DNA from: Candidatus Nitrospira allomarina
Lineage (GTDB): Bacteria > Nitrospirota > Nitrospiria > Nitrospirales > UBA8639
Direction of reading: 5' to 3'
DNA length: 64,000 bases
Assembly (NCBI RefSeq): GCF_032050975.1
Contig: NZ_CP116967.1
Location: 4,489,058 to 4,553,057, forward strand
Shown in pieces: positions 26,825 through 36,025 of this stretch (the first letter of the stretch is position 1; each line of letters opens with the position of its first letter). A model generated the notes under the pieces. That model ran no database searches, was not told where the DNA came from, and saw only the letters and a list, made by a program, of their open reading frames with translations. The position numbers and the translations under genes are program-made.

Positions 26825-28030
26825 TCAGGCGGTTTTCATAATCGCCTGAACCCTCTCACAGACATATTCTGAAAAAGGGATAGAGCATGTAAATCCAGGA
26901 GAAACCGCATTTAAAATATGCATGGATTTGTCATCTCCTTCAAGGACAAAATCCATTTGGAGGCTCTTCTCCTTCATATTAACCAGTTGTGCTCTTATCC
27001 CTGGTCTTCCCCAGGAGGTATACTGCCCTGGCTGCACCCCATCGATCAAAGCAGAAATTAAAGTGACCAGATGGCTGCGAGAGTATTTTCTCAACTCCTG
27101 AAAGGCCAGTTTTTTAAAGTCAAAATTAGAAAATCCTATAAGATGCATTTGCCTTAAAGTGAGATCCATACACTCCTGAACGCTAAAGTTCTCAAATCCG
27201 GAATATTGTTCCCGCCAAAAAGCAGGAATCGCCGTTGGTCCAATCTTAGCTTTGCCCTCCGAGGTGACAGTAACATGGACTCCGAGAAACGGATTCCGCA
27301 AATCTGGAACTGGATAAATGTTTGTTCGGATGGCTCCTATTGGCTCATTCGAGTAGAGGTAGAGTCCTTTAAATGGAAGAATTTTATAATCCTCAGAAAA
27401 ACCGAAATCCTTTGCAATTTTGTCTGCATACAGACCGGCCGCATTAATGAGATACCCGACTTTAAAGTCACCGGCTGACGTAAAAATTCCCTCCCGGGTT
27501 TTTTTGAGATACTGAACGCCGCAACGAACTTCTACCCCCTCCTGAATGGCATCGCTAGTCATTGATTGTAAAACTTTAGTAGGGTCCACCGTTGATGTTG
27601 TTGGGGAGAACAGGGCTCGCTGGCAAGTTTTCACACGGGGCTCAATAGCTTTGGCTTCCTCCTCGGTAATGGCGTGTAAATCAATGTCGTTTATTTTTCC
27701 TCGCCTGAGAAGTTCGTCGAGAGCTGGGTGTTCGCTACAATCTTTGGCAACAACGAGCTTTCCACACCTATTCATCGGTATCTGCTTGGATTCACAATAT
27801 TCCGTCAGCCGTTTATTTCCAAGTCGTGTAAATTTGGCTTTCAGGCTTTCAGGCGAATAATAAAAACCAGCGTGCAACACCCCGCTATTCCGACCGCTGG
27901 CGTGAGCGCCACAGTGATTTTCCTTTTCAATGATAGTCACGGTCGCATCGGAAAACTGCCGTTTCAGGTTTCGGGCTATGTTAATGCCAATGATTCCGCC
28001 ACCAATGACCAGAAAGTCTGAGGTTGCCAT
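26825..28030 (-). CDS. lhgO: L-2-hydroxyglutarate oxidase
   Basis: A 401-aa FAD-dependent oxidoreductase of the DAO/LhgO family. The dinucleotide-binding motif VIGGGIIGINIARNL is at residues 7-21, GRNSGVLHAGFYY is the flavin-contact signature of LhgO, and PFKGLYLY and a C-terminal AVSPGFTCSIPF segment complete the fold. LhgO oxidises L-2-hydroxyglutarate to 2-oxoglutarate and passes electrons to the membrane quinone pool. It is the first intact gene of the minus-strand block, but 228 bases separate it from rfbF, so it need not share the operon or the glycan role. Confidence 0.88.
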   Translation of the reverse strand: MATSDFLVIGGGIIGINIARNLKRQFSDATVTIIEKENHCGAHASGRNSGVLHAGFYYSPESLKAKFTRLGNKRLTEYCESKQIPMNRCGKLVVAKDCSEHPALDELLRRGKINDIDLHAITEEEAKAIEPRVKTCQRALFSPTTSTVDPTKVLQSMTSDAIQEGVEVRCGVQYLKKTREGIFTSAGDFKVGYLINAAGLYADKIAKDFGFSEDYKILPFKGLYLYSNEPIGAIRTNIYPVPDLRNPFLGVHVTVTSEGKAKIGPTAIPAFWREQYSGFENFSVQECMDLTLRQMHLIGFSNFDFKKLAFQELRKYSRSHLVTLISALIDGVQPGQYTSWGRPGIRAQLVNMKEKSLQMDFVLEGDDKSMHILNAVSPGFTCSIPFSEYVCERVQAIMKTA

Positions 28031-28761
28031 TTTTTACCTACAGCAAATTCGCGAAGAGTTATTAAGCCCTTAAAACCTGACTAAATTGACCCTATGAAAG
28101 GATGGCAACGACCTGTTTACCATTTAAAATAAAATAAATCAGGGGAAGAAAATTATCGGGACAGCTTTGGCCGGGGCCATCATAGGGGATTGAATTATAA
28201 AACAGGTCATCCTTAACCTTCTACAGGGGGAAAAAAGAAAAGGTGAATCGCATTTTTGTCAGACCATCCGGTTCAGTTGTTCTAAATTCTTGCTTGGCAT
28301 TTTCAGTCCTCCTAAAAAAAACCGAAAACCCGGAATGCATTTCTAAATTATGGCATTTTCATCAATTTTATTAGGAATATAAAACGACTTCACTGTTTGT
28401 TTTTGAGTATGAAAATTCAACGCAAGTGTCAAAATTGGACAAGCTGCCGCCATCCCCAGCTAACTGAGTTAATCTGCTTATCGTCAAATTTTCCTGTTCC
28501 AACAAATATCGAAATTATTCAGACATCAAGAAGGACAAAATGAGAGTATTCTATAAAACACGCTACAAGCATTTCTTAATTCAATTTATTTACTATCCAA
28601 GGATCTATACCCTGAAATAGCTGCTTGTTCCTTAAAGTTTTCAATTAACCCTGCAGCTACTTAGCCTAATTTATTTGTACGCGTTTTCAAACCAGAAGCA
28701 AAAATCAAGGAAAAGTCGAGGATTATATTTTTGTTTTTGGAGGAACCTATTGGCTAGATTT
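28031..28761. other. AT-rich intergenic stretch
   Basis: About 730 bases upstream of lhgO with no supported gene. It is rich in A/T runs and probably holds the lhgO promoter. No operator or riboswitch was recognised. Confidence 0.4.
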
Positions 28762-29316
28762 ATATTGGTCTTATTTTAAAGACTTTATTCCCTATAATGG
28801 CCAAATTAGGCAATGCAATTCTCATTACAACACCACACAATCGCGAGCAAGAACCATACGAATTTGGAATGCGACGGAGCAGTGCGACTCGTTGCGCCCC
28901 CTATAGTTTTTGATCAAAAATTACCTCAAAGCCATGAAAAGGTCTTTTATGAATACGAAATATTTGTCCAGATTCCAAGGAAGCTGAAGGGGGGAGAATA
29001 AATCCATTGTGAACTCTCTCCTTAATTGAGTCAATGATTTCTTCTTCCACGACTGCGGGGCCCATGCCAAAATTGACCACCCTCATAGCCCCATGAGCAT
29101 AATTCACTTTCCGGTATCCGGTCTTCATGTTAACTCTTAAAAAAAATACCCTGGGAATAAATACTTCTCCCCTCACCTTGAGCTTAACAATGAGTTGATT
29201 TCAATTCCCGTAAACGCGGACAATAGGATTCAAGCCCAAGCAATCGTTGATTGTACTCCGCTACGTCTTCCTGACGGGCTATACATATGAACGAGATACC
29301 ACTTAGAGTCAGACAT
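28762..29316 (-). pseudogene. Broken RfaH/NusG-like transcription antiterminator
   Basis: Three minus-strand frames give one NusG N-terminal (NGN) protein in order: MSDSKWYLVHMY, then RQEDVAEYNQRLLGLESYC and PRLREL after a frameshift. A second frameshift leads to GEVFIPRVFFLRVNMKTGYR, VNYAHGAMRVVNFG and IIDSIKERVHNGF; then GPF/RPFHGFEVIF, DQKL-stop-GAQRVALL and a tail. This follows the RfaH pattern: WYL..., RQE..AE.N...G.E.Y.PRL, a LFPGYLF-like strand, YRKV...G...V.FG and a KOW-like end. It has two frameshifts and at least one in-frame stop. Intact relatives are operon-specific antiterminators commonly encoded at the head of polysaccharide operons. Here it faces the 28-kb glycan locus. Confidence 0.78.
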
Positions 29317-29569
29317 TTTATCTTTTGTTCCTTACATCAGATCATATCAGAAAATTCAACTAACTCAACGTCTTACTTGTGGTTTTCCTTACCGAATTTT
29401 CCGGCAATCATTCGGCAACCAGCTGCTTTCAGCAGTTCCCAGGTCAGGCTAGTGGCTTGGAGCGGACAAAAGGATGTATTATGCGCTCTGGCTTTTGAAC
29501 ACGGCACTGAATCTTTTATCACAACACGATATGCCTAGGGGGGAAATGGATGTCGCCCACTGTCCCTAT

Positions 29570-30090
29570 ACCTGGCATTTGAGCAGTGACCGCTGGCTGG
29601 CTCGCCCTGTGGGATAGATCTTTACATTTCTGCTCTTGGTATTAATAAACAATAAAGAGGGAACATGGTCGGTGTGAGTTTGTTGTTGTGTTAAAAAATC
29701 AGAGAGGCCTCGTTGCCATCTAGACCATTGTGGTGTAGCGCAACGAGATCCGAAGGTAACCGAGGATCCTTCTGGCCACTCAATAAAAGTCGTCATGGGT
29801 TTGTCAGGCCCATGATTCGGTGAACCCAATTCGTAGGTTTTCGGTTCCACGACTCGATTATTGATAAACTCGAAACCGTCGTGGGGATCGACAAGCCAAG
29901 AAAAAGGCCCTAAGTATCAAATTTCAAACCGGAATCAGAAACCCTTCTTCTTCAATGATGGGCTCGACAATAAAGACTGTCTATCCCTGGGTCACGGCCT
30001 CAATGACACTGAGATGATATATAGGTTTCAGCCCACCCTTCCTTCCAAATAGATGCTGACCTATATAGGGCAAAAGAGGCATTGCGCATG
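29570..30090 (-). mobile_element. Decayed integrase-core (DDE) transposase fragment
   Basis: On the minus strand, across frames, this reads GLKPIYHLSVIEAVTQ, then after a stop TVFIVEPIIEEEGFLIPV, then after a frameshift DGFEFINNRVVE. These match the order seen in rve-type transposases: Y-INAVD-VTQ..., ERYLIPVLE and H-DNGSEFIN. A later frame gives TNSHRPC, like the conserved NFHRPC, and NVKIYP. The second catalytic Asp (normally in ADNGSEF) is altered, and several stops and frameshifts are present, so it is inactive. No terminal inverted repeats were found. It could be of the IS481/ISNCY type; assignment is tentative. Confidence 0.6.
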
Positions 30091-30313
30091 AATTACTTAT
30101 TTCAGAAAAGTATTACTTCCTAAGCTTGGATTCCTTTACAATTTATAATAAGCTAATCACAACAAGATGATTGCCTTAGTCAAAGGTTATCATTCTTGGA
30201 GAAAGACTCATCAAATCCAGATAAAGTTAATCGCCGACCCTACCGAATTACCTAACGGTCCCAACTCTGAAGAAACTCAAGATGGAGCGATCAACTTAGT
30301 AGGAGGTCCACAG

Positions 30314-31318
30314 ATGAACAAGATGACCCCAGTTACCAATAAAAAACCGAAACGACTCAAACACGTTGCTGTAAAAATAGGCCAGACAATAAGATCTTCA
30401 CACAGATCTTGCCTTGTGGGAATGACCTGCTTGGCACTGGCAATTGGATGTTTCAGTTTCATCAAACTGGCCACCGCCCATTCAGGGCTTGAGCCGGAGA
30501 TTCAAGAAATCACTGAGAAACTGATCAAGGATCCAAATAGTGTGGATCTGCTGGTTCGTCGTGGGCAAGTCTATCGGTCCAATGGGAAATACGTCGAATC
30601 CTTGCTTGATTTAGAACGGGCCTGGCTGCTGAACCGCGAGAACCGTACTGTTGTCTTACAACGCGCACTGACTCTCTCTGCCTTGGGCCGTGACAAGGAA
30701 GCCGAAAGCGCCTTAGATTATTTTCTTCAGGAAGAGTCGGACCCGAAACGAGTCTTTGCCTTGGCCGAACGCGCGAGCATTCATGCACGAAATGGTCAAA
30801 CTGAACTGGCGATTACCGACTTTAACTCAGCCATTCAGTTGCAACCTACAATTGAGCTATACCTTGTTCGGGGGAAACTCCAGGAATCCCTGGGAAAGCT
30901 TGAGGACGCAGCGGCAGGCTATCAGGATGGTCTTGCCAAGCTGGGAGATGCCATCTTACTAAAAAAAGGCCTCATTCGTGTACGAATGGTTCAAAAACAA
31001 TACAGTGAAGCGCTAGCCTTGGTAGACGAAGAAATAGCTCGCTCTTCAGTAAAAACATCCTGGCACCTCAAACGGGCAGAAATCCTAGACCATATGGGTC
31101 GACCAGACGAAGCCAAACTCGCCAATGAACAGGCATTAGCTGAAGCCAATCGTGTACTGGGAAAACGCCAGACAGCCATGCAATTGCTTGCCCGTGCCCA
31201 AGTTTATCAAGCTATGGGTCGAATTGAAGAGGCCAAAAATGACCTCCGTGTGGCTATTCAAAAGACTCCGCATTTTGCCGAGGCCGATGACTTCTTAAAA
31301 ACATTAGAGAGCCGATAG
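30314..31318 (+). CDS. Secreted or membrane-anchored TPR-repeat protein
   Basis: A 334-aa protein with a basic N-terminus, one hydrophobic segment around residues 37-52 (CLVGMTCLALAIGCFSFI) that may be an export signal or anchor, and then about 6-7 tetratricopeptide repeats, for example LLDLERAWLLNRENRTVVLQ and AITDFNSAIQLQPTIELYLV. The start at 30314 was chosen because a perfect AGGAGG lies seven bases upstream; the frame opens earlier at 30167. TPRs mediate protein contacts. It directly precedes the secreted phosphatase gene (37-base gap) and may be co-transcribed with it. Partner unknown. Confidence 0.75.
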   Translation: MNKMTPVTNKKPKRLKHVAVKIGQTIRSSHRSCLVGMTCLALAIGCFSFIKLATAHSGLEPEIQEITEKLIKDPNSVDLLVRRGQVYRSNGKYVESLLDLERAWLLNRENRTVVLQRALTLSALGRDKEAESALDYFLQEESDPKRVFALAERASIHARNGQTELAITDFNSAIQLQPTIELYLVRGKLQESLGKLEDAAAGYQDGLAKLGDAILLKKGLIRVRMVQKQYSEALALVDEEIARSSVKTSWHLKRAEILDHMGRPDEAKLANEQALAEANRVLGKRQTAMQLLARAQVYQAMGRIEEAKNDLRVAIQKTPHFAEADDFLKTLESR

Positions 31319-31355
31319 ACTCTCGACAACAACTCCCACACCAAACATTTAAAAC

Positions 31356-34300
31356 TTGGAATATTTTAAAAAATCAGAGTGGTTTAGAGTGGCACTTGGC
31401 TGTGCGCTATTTGTGCTGGTGGCCTCTGTGGTGCCAGCCGCCGCAGCTATTGTGCGGCAACCTTACCTGCAGCTTGTCACCCCCTCCTCCATTACGATTG
31501 TCTGGCGTACTGATCTAAATTCAGCGGACAATAGCCAAGTAAAATACGGCACGGTGTCCGGCTCCCTGACTCAAACGGCCACCGGCACAGCGGTCACCCG
31601 ATCCGGGCTCAACGTCAAAGATCACATTGTCACCATTACGGGCCTGACAGCTGCCACGAAATATTTCTATAACGTCGGCACCGGGACTGACGGGATACAA
31701 GGGGGTGGCACGACCAATCACTTTTTTGTCACGGCGCCCCCCGTCGGGTCGGCTACGCCTATTCGGGCATGGGTGCTGGGCGACTCCGGCAACGCCAGTG
31801 TCAACCAACGGAATGTGCGGGATGCGATGCTGACCGAAACCGCACTGAATCCCCCTGCTCCCAACCTAATCCTGCACATGGGAGACATCGCGTATGAAAG
31901 CGGGACCGACGCTGAATTCACCAGCAGACATTTTGCGATCTATCAAGATATTCTCCGCCAGACGCCCCTCTGGCCGACCCTGGGCAACCACGAGGCCCTG
32001 TCGGTCACAACTTCCCTGGGCATTGGCCCCTACTACGAAGCCCATGTCCTACCGACCAGCGGCCAAGCGGGGGGGGTGGCCTCCGGCACCGAGGCCTACT
32101 ATGCCTTTGATTACGCCAATGTGCATTTTATTGTGCTGGATTCCATGGACAGTAGCCGGACGCCGGGCTCGCCGATGGTGACCTGGTTACAAAATGATCT
32201 GGCTTCGACCGGGCAGGAGTGGGTGATCGCTTTCTGGCATCATCCACCCTATTCGAAAGGCCACGACTCGGACAATGCTGCCGACTCCGGGGGACGTCTG
32301 ATCGACATGCGGGAGAAGATTCTCCCCATTCTAGAGGCTGGCGGAGTCGATTTGGTCCTTGCGGGACATTCGCATGCTTATGAACGATCCTATTTAATTG
32401 ACGGTGCCTATGGCTATGGCACGGCCCCCAACTTTGCCACACCATCGTTCAATACGCTTCTCGCCGATGGCCATATTCTGGATGCCGGAAATGGAAATCC
32501 CTCTGGCACAGGAGCATATCAAAAAAGTGCCGGGGGTGTTTCGCACGATGGGACGGTGTATGTGGTCGCAGGTCATGGGGGTAAAAGCATTGAAGCCACT
32601 GGATCCCATCCGGTCATGACAGTGGTTGACCTGGCTTATGGGTCGGTACTCTTGGACATTACGGGCAGCAGCCTCACGTTTCGGAATTTGCGGGCAGGCG
32701 GCGCCATCACCGACACCGTGGCTATTCAGAAAAGTCTGCCGCCCCCCTCCTCTTTAACCATTTCGAACCTGACCGTGGCCAGCGGGCAATCCTATATTGT
32801 GCCCGCTTCCGGCCTCCAAGCCGGGGGCACCGTCTATATCGACCGCGCCTATACGTTTACCACGGTTCCTGCCAGCGTACAGGGTGCCACGTATATCCGA
32901 ACCGCCAACAATGACAAAACAGCGACAACTCCGACTTTCCTCAGCTTTACGGTTAATCAACCCGTCTCCGTGTTGGTTGCCCATGACGTGCGTCTCACCC
33001 CTAAGCCGTCGTGGTTGAGCACCTTTACGGATACCGGGACAAATTTGGTGACCTCGGATACCTCTCTCCGCCTCTTTTCGCGGTCCTTCCCGGCCGGGAC
33101 CATTACTCTGGGGGGCAATGCCAGCGGTGGGAGCGGCAGCATGTATGCGGTCATCATCCAACCTCAGGGGGGAGGAGGACCGGTTAACCAAGCCCCGAAT
33201 GGGGTCATCAACACCCCTAGCGGGGCGCAGACCATCCAGGTGGGCCAGACGGTCACCTTTACTGGAACGGGCACTGATCCTGAACCGAACTTACCCCTTA
33301 CTCATCGGTGGACCTTTGGAGCTGGCTCCGGGATTGCTGATCGCACGGTAGAAGACCCCGGCGCCATAACCTTTACAACCGCCGGGGTGTTTACGGTGAC
33401 CTATACGGTGACGGATGCCCTGGGATTGACCGACCCCACCCCCGCGACGGTTCAAGTGACGGTCCAGACACAAGGAACAGGCTTTACCGCCTACAATGAC
33501 CTCGCATGGGGAACCGGCCAGCTCGAAGCGAATATCACAAAAATCACCTCTCCGGTCGGAAACTCAGGCTTACCCAGCAGCGGCATACTTAAAGATTTCA
33601 CCACCGGCCTCAATACCGGTGTGACCCTAGCCGTGACGGGCGGCGAATTTATTGGTAGTGGTCAAGCCACTCTGGGTGCAAACCCTACCATGGGAGACGC
33701 TTTCACCATCTTTAATGGAAAAGTCAGTACTCTTGGCGTTATCTCCTACGTCAATCAAATCACCAACTCGCTCCAGTTGAACTTTAGTGGGCTCAATCCC
33801 AGTAAGACCTACGATTTGTCCTTCTTTGCTCATCGAGATTTTTACGGTTGGGATCGGGCCTCTCTCGTAACTCTTTCGGGGCAGGACGCGTTTACCAACA
33901 CAAGTTCAGTCGCAAGCGATAATCCCAGTGAGGTCGGCGGAGTGATCTTCTCCGGACCGTCAGATACTTCCACTCGTCTACCGGCGGACAATGACAAGGG
34001 ATACGTGGCGCGATTTAGCAATATTGAGCCAGGCAGTGATGGAGAGGTCGTGCTTACGATTAGCTTTGATGGAAACAGCGCCAGCCAATACACGGGGAAG
34101 TATGGCAGTGCAATCCGGCTGATGGAGTCCAGCGACGGAGGAGGACCGGTTAACCAAGCCCCGAATGGGGTCATCAACACCCCTAGCGGGGCGCAGACCA
34201 TCCAGGTGGGCCAGACGGTCACCTTTACTGGAACGGGCACTGATCCTGAACCGAACTTACCCCTTACTCATCGGTGGACCTTTGGAGCTGGCTCCGGGAT

Positions 34301-35618
34301 TGCTGATCGCACGGTAGAAGACCCCGGCGCCATAACCTTTACAACCGCCGGGGTGTTTACGGTGACCTATACGGTGACGGATGCCCTGGGATTGACCGAC
34401 CCCACCCCCGCGACGGTTCAAGTGACAGTGTCTGGCACACCGCCCCCCTCCTCTTTAACCATTTCGAACCTGACCGTGGCCAGCGGGCAATCCTATATTG
34501 TGCCCGCTTCCGGCCTCCAAGCCGGGGGCACCGTCTATATCGACCGCGCCTATACGTTTACCACGGTTCCTGCCAGCGTACAGGGTGCCACGTATATCCG
34601 AACCGCCAACAATGACAAAACAGCGACAACTCCGACTTTCCTCAGCTTTACGGTTAATCAACCCGTCTCCGTGTTGGTTGCCCATGACGTGCGTCTCACC
34701 CCTAAGCCGTCGTGGTTGAGCACCTTTACGGATACCGGGACAAATTTGGTGACCTCGGATACCTCTCTCCGCCTCTTTTCGCGGTCCTTCCCGGCCGGGA
34801 CCATTACTCTGGGGGGCAATGCCAGCGGTGGGAGCGGCAGCATGTATGCGGTCATCATCCAACCTCAGGGGGGAGGAGGACCGGTTAACCAAGCCCCGAA
34901 TGGGGTCATCAACACCCCTAGCGGGGCGCAGACCATCCAGGTGGGCCAGACGGTCACCTTTACTGGAACGGGCACTGATCCTGAACCGAACTTACCCCTT
35001 ACTCATCGGTGGACCTTTGGAGCTGGCTCCGGGATTGCTGATCGCACGGTAGAAGACCCCGGCGCCATAACCTTTACAACCGCCGGGGTGTTTACGGTGA
35101 CCTATACGGTGACGGATGCCCTGGGATTGACCGACCCCACCCCCGCGACGGTTCAAGTGACAGTGTCTGGCACACCGCCCCCCTCCTCTTTAACCATTTC
35201 GAACCTGACCGTGGCCAGCGGGCAATCCTATATTGTGCCCGCTTCCGGCCTCCAAGCCGGGGGCACCGTCTATATCGACCGCGCCTATACGTTTACCACG
35301 GTTCCTGCCAGCGTACAGGGTGCCACGTATATCCGAACCGCCAACAATGACAAAACAGCGACAACTCCGACTTTCCTCAGCTTTACGGTTAATCAACCCG
35401 TCTCCGTGTTGGTTGCCCATGACGTGCGTCTCACCCCTAAGCCGTCGTGGTTGAGCACCTTTACGGATACCGGGACAAATTTGGTGACCTCGGATACCTC
35501 TCTCCGCCTCTTTTCGCGGTCCTTCCCGGCCGGGACCATTACTCTGGGGGGCAATGCCAGCGGTGGGAGCGGCAGCATGTATGCCGTCATCGTTCAACAA
35601 CAGAGCCCACCCCAATAA
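31356..35618 (+). CDS. Secreted purple-acid-phosphatase-like protein with PKD and repeated C-terminal modules
   Basis: A 1420-aa exported protein with a signal peptide (ends near VVPAAAA) and a purple-acid-phosphatase N-terminal Fn3-like domain (~30-125). The metallophosphatase domain (~130-450) carries all five metal motifs: GDSGN, GDIAY, GNHE, WHHPP and GHSHAYER. Modules follow in the order A (461-605), PKD (607-705), a GFTAYNDLAWG module (708-928), PKD (929-1028), A (1028-1173), PKD (1174-1273) and A (1273-1412). The A and PKD copies are identical in protein sequence over long stretches. It begins with TTG at 31356 and no ribosome-binding site is seen, so the start is uncertain. Likely role: extracellular phosphate release at the cell surface; the modules probably bind glycans or matrix. 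Confidence 0.85.
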   Translation: MEYFKKSEWFRVALGCALFVLVASVVPAAAAIVRQPYLQLVTPSSITIVWRTDLNSADNSQVKYGTVSGSLTQTATGTAVTRSGLNVKDHIVTITGLTAATKYFYNVGTGTDGIQGGGTTNHFFVTAPPVGSATPIRAWVLGDSGNASVNQRNVRDAMLTETALNPPAPNLILHMGDIAYESGTDAEFTSRHFAIYQDILRQTPLWPTLGNHEALSVTTSLGIGPYYEAHVLPTSGQAGGVASGTEAYYAFDYANVHFIVLDSMDSSRTPGSPMVTWLQNDLASTGQEWVIAFWHHPPYSKGHDSDNAADSGGRLIDMREKILPILEAGGVDLVLAGHSHAYERSYLIDGAYGYGTAPNFATPSFNTLLADGHILDAGNGNPSGTGAYQKSAGGVSHDGTVYVVAGHGGKSIEATGSHPVMTVVDLAYGSVLLDITGSSLTFRNLRAGGAITDTVAIQKSLPPPSSLTISNLTVASGQSYIVPASGLQAGGTVYIDRAYTFTTVPASVQGATYIRTANNDKTATTPTFLSFTVNQPVSVLVAHDVRLTPKPSWLSTFTDTGTNLVTSDTSLRLFSRSFPAGTITLGGNASGGSGSMYAVIIQPQGGGGPVNQAPNGVINTPSGAQTIQVGQTVTFTGTGTDPEPNLPLTHRWTFGAGSGIADRTVEDPGAITFTTAGVFTVTYTVTDALGLTDPTPATVQVTVQTQGTGFTAYNDLAWGTGQLEANITKITSPVGNSGLPSSGILKDFTTGLNTGVTLAVTGGEFIGSGQATLGANPTMGDAFTIFNGKVSTLGVISYVNQITNSLQLNFSGLNPSKTYDLSFFAHRDFYGWDRASLVTLSGQDAFTNTSSVASDNPSEVGGVIFSGPSDTSTRLPADNDKGYVARFSNIEPGSDGEVVLTISFDGNSASQYTGKYGSAIRLMESSDGGGPVNQAPNGVINTPSGAQTIQVGQTVTFTGTGTDPEPNLPLTHRWTFGAGSGIADRTVEDPGAITFTTAGVFTVTYTVTDALGLTDPTPATVQVTVSGTPPPSSLTISNLTVASGQSYIVPASGLQAGGTVYIDRAYTFTTVPASVQGATYIRTANNDKTATTPTFLSFTVNQPVSVLVAHDVRLTPKPSWLSTFTDTGTNLVTSDTSLRLFSRSFPAGTITLGGNASGGSGSMYAVIIQPQGGGGPVNQAPNGVINTPSGAQTIQVGQTVTFTGTGTDPEPNLPLTHRWTFGAGSGIADRTVEDPGAITFTTAGVFTVTYTVTDALGLTDPTPATVQVTVSGTPPPSSLTISNLTVASGQSYIVPASGLQAGGTVYIDRAYTFTTVPASVQGATYIRTANNDKTATTPTFLSFTVNQPVSVLVAHDVRLTPKPSWLSTFTDTGTNLVTSDTSLRLFSRSFPAGTITLGGNASGGSGSMYAVIVQQQSPPQ
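31425..32725 (+). repeat. Left arm of a ~1.3-kb inverted repeat (phosphatase coding region)
   Basis: This segment encodes the signal end, Fn3-like and metallophosphatase domains. Its reverse-orientation partner at 36935-38235 encodes an almost identical protein stretch, differing at only about 20 of some 430 residues as read by eye. The arms flank roughly 4.2 kb. Confidence 0.85.
32739..35595 (+). repeat. Identical direct repeats of a ~0.73-kb module pair
   Basis: The block 32739-33465 (module A plus PKD) recurs at 34440-35166 with no difference noticed, and the A part recurs at 35175-35590. PKD-only identity starts at 33178, 34144 and 34879. The unit length in the tandem part is 735 bp. Antisense translations of the copies are also identical over 145 codons, which shows that identity includes third codon positions. 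Confidence 0.9.
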
Positions 35619-35655
35619 AACAGACTTATCCCAAGCACCACAACAATAATACCTA

Positions 35656-35787
35656 GGTTTGGGACTATCATCTGGTGCATTAGGGCTGGCTGATACCACT
35701 TCCGCAACCATTAAGGTGACAGCATATGGCCATCTCCTGGACGCCAGACACTCCGTCTATAGGAGTAACCAGGTGGTCACCATTTAA
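35656..35787 (+). pseudogene. Relic PKD-module end downstream of the phosphatase gene
   Basis: The plus-strand frame reads GLGLSSGALGLADTTSATIK and then VTAYG before a stop at 35787. ALGLADTTSATIKVT matches the end of the PKD modules upstream (ALGLTDPTPATVQVT). There is no start codon and it follows the 1420-aa gene by 37 bases. It is probably the leftover of a once longer protein or of another recombined copy. Confidence 0.65.
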
Positions 35788-35918
35788 TAAAAGAAATTTT
35801 TTTCGGGGTTTTTATTTTTTCTAATAGTCTAATGTTCTGCGGCGGGGAACAACTCGGGTATAGCCATTAACCATTGATTGATTAGAGCAAACCGTGAGAA
35901 TTTAAGATAATTTTTTAT

Positions 35919-35946
35919 AAAAAAACGAGAGTTGTTCAGACAACTT
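35919..35946 (-). terminator. Rho-independent terminator for the phosphatase gene at 36026-38287
   Basis: On the minus strand AGTTGT-CTGA-ACAACT forms a perfect 6-bp stem, followed after CTCG by seven Ts (35925-35919). It lies 80 bases beyond the stop of the minus-strand gene. Confidence 0.6.
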
Positions 35947-36025
35947 GAATATTTTTAAGACATGAATGGAACTCCACTCATTTTTTTAAGGGGAGCCACG
36001 GGAGAGAATTCTATCCTACCTCTGC

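Noticed and set aside
29287..29538. 83-codon plus-strand frame in the graveyard region
   Set aside because: It overlaps the start of the RfaH-like pseudogene on the other strand and shows no homology.
32739..35595. CRISPR array, because of regularly spaced identical repeats
   Set aside because: Units are hundreds of bases long, lie inside an open reading frame and encode protein modules. There are no short repeats with unique spacers and no cas genes.
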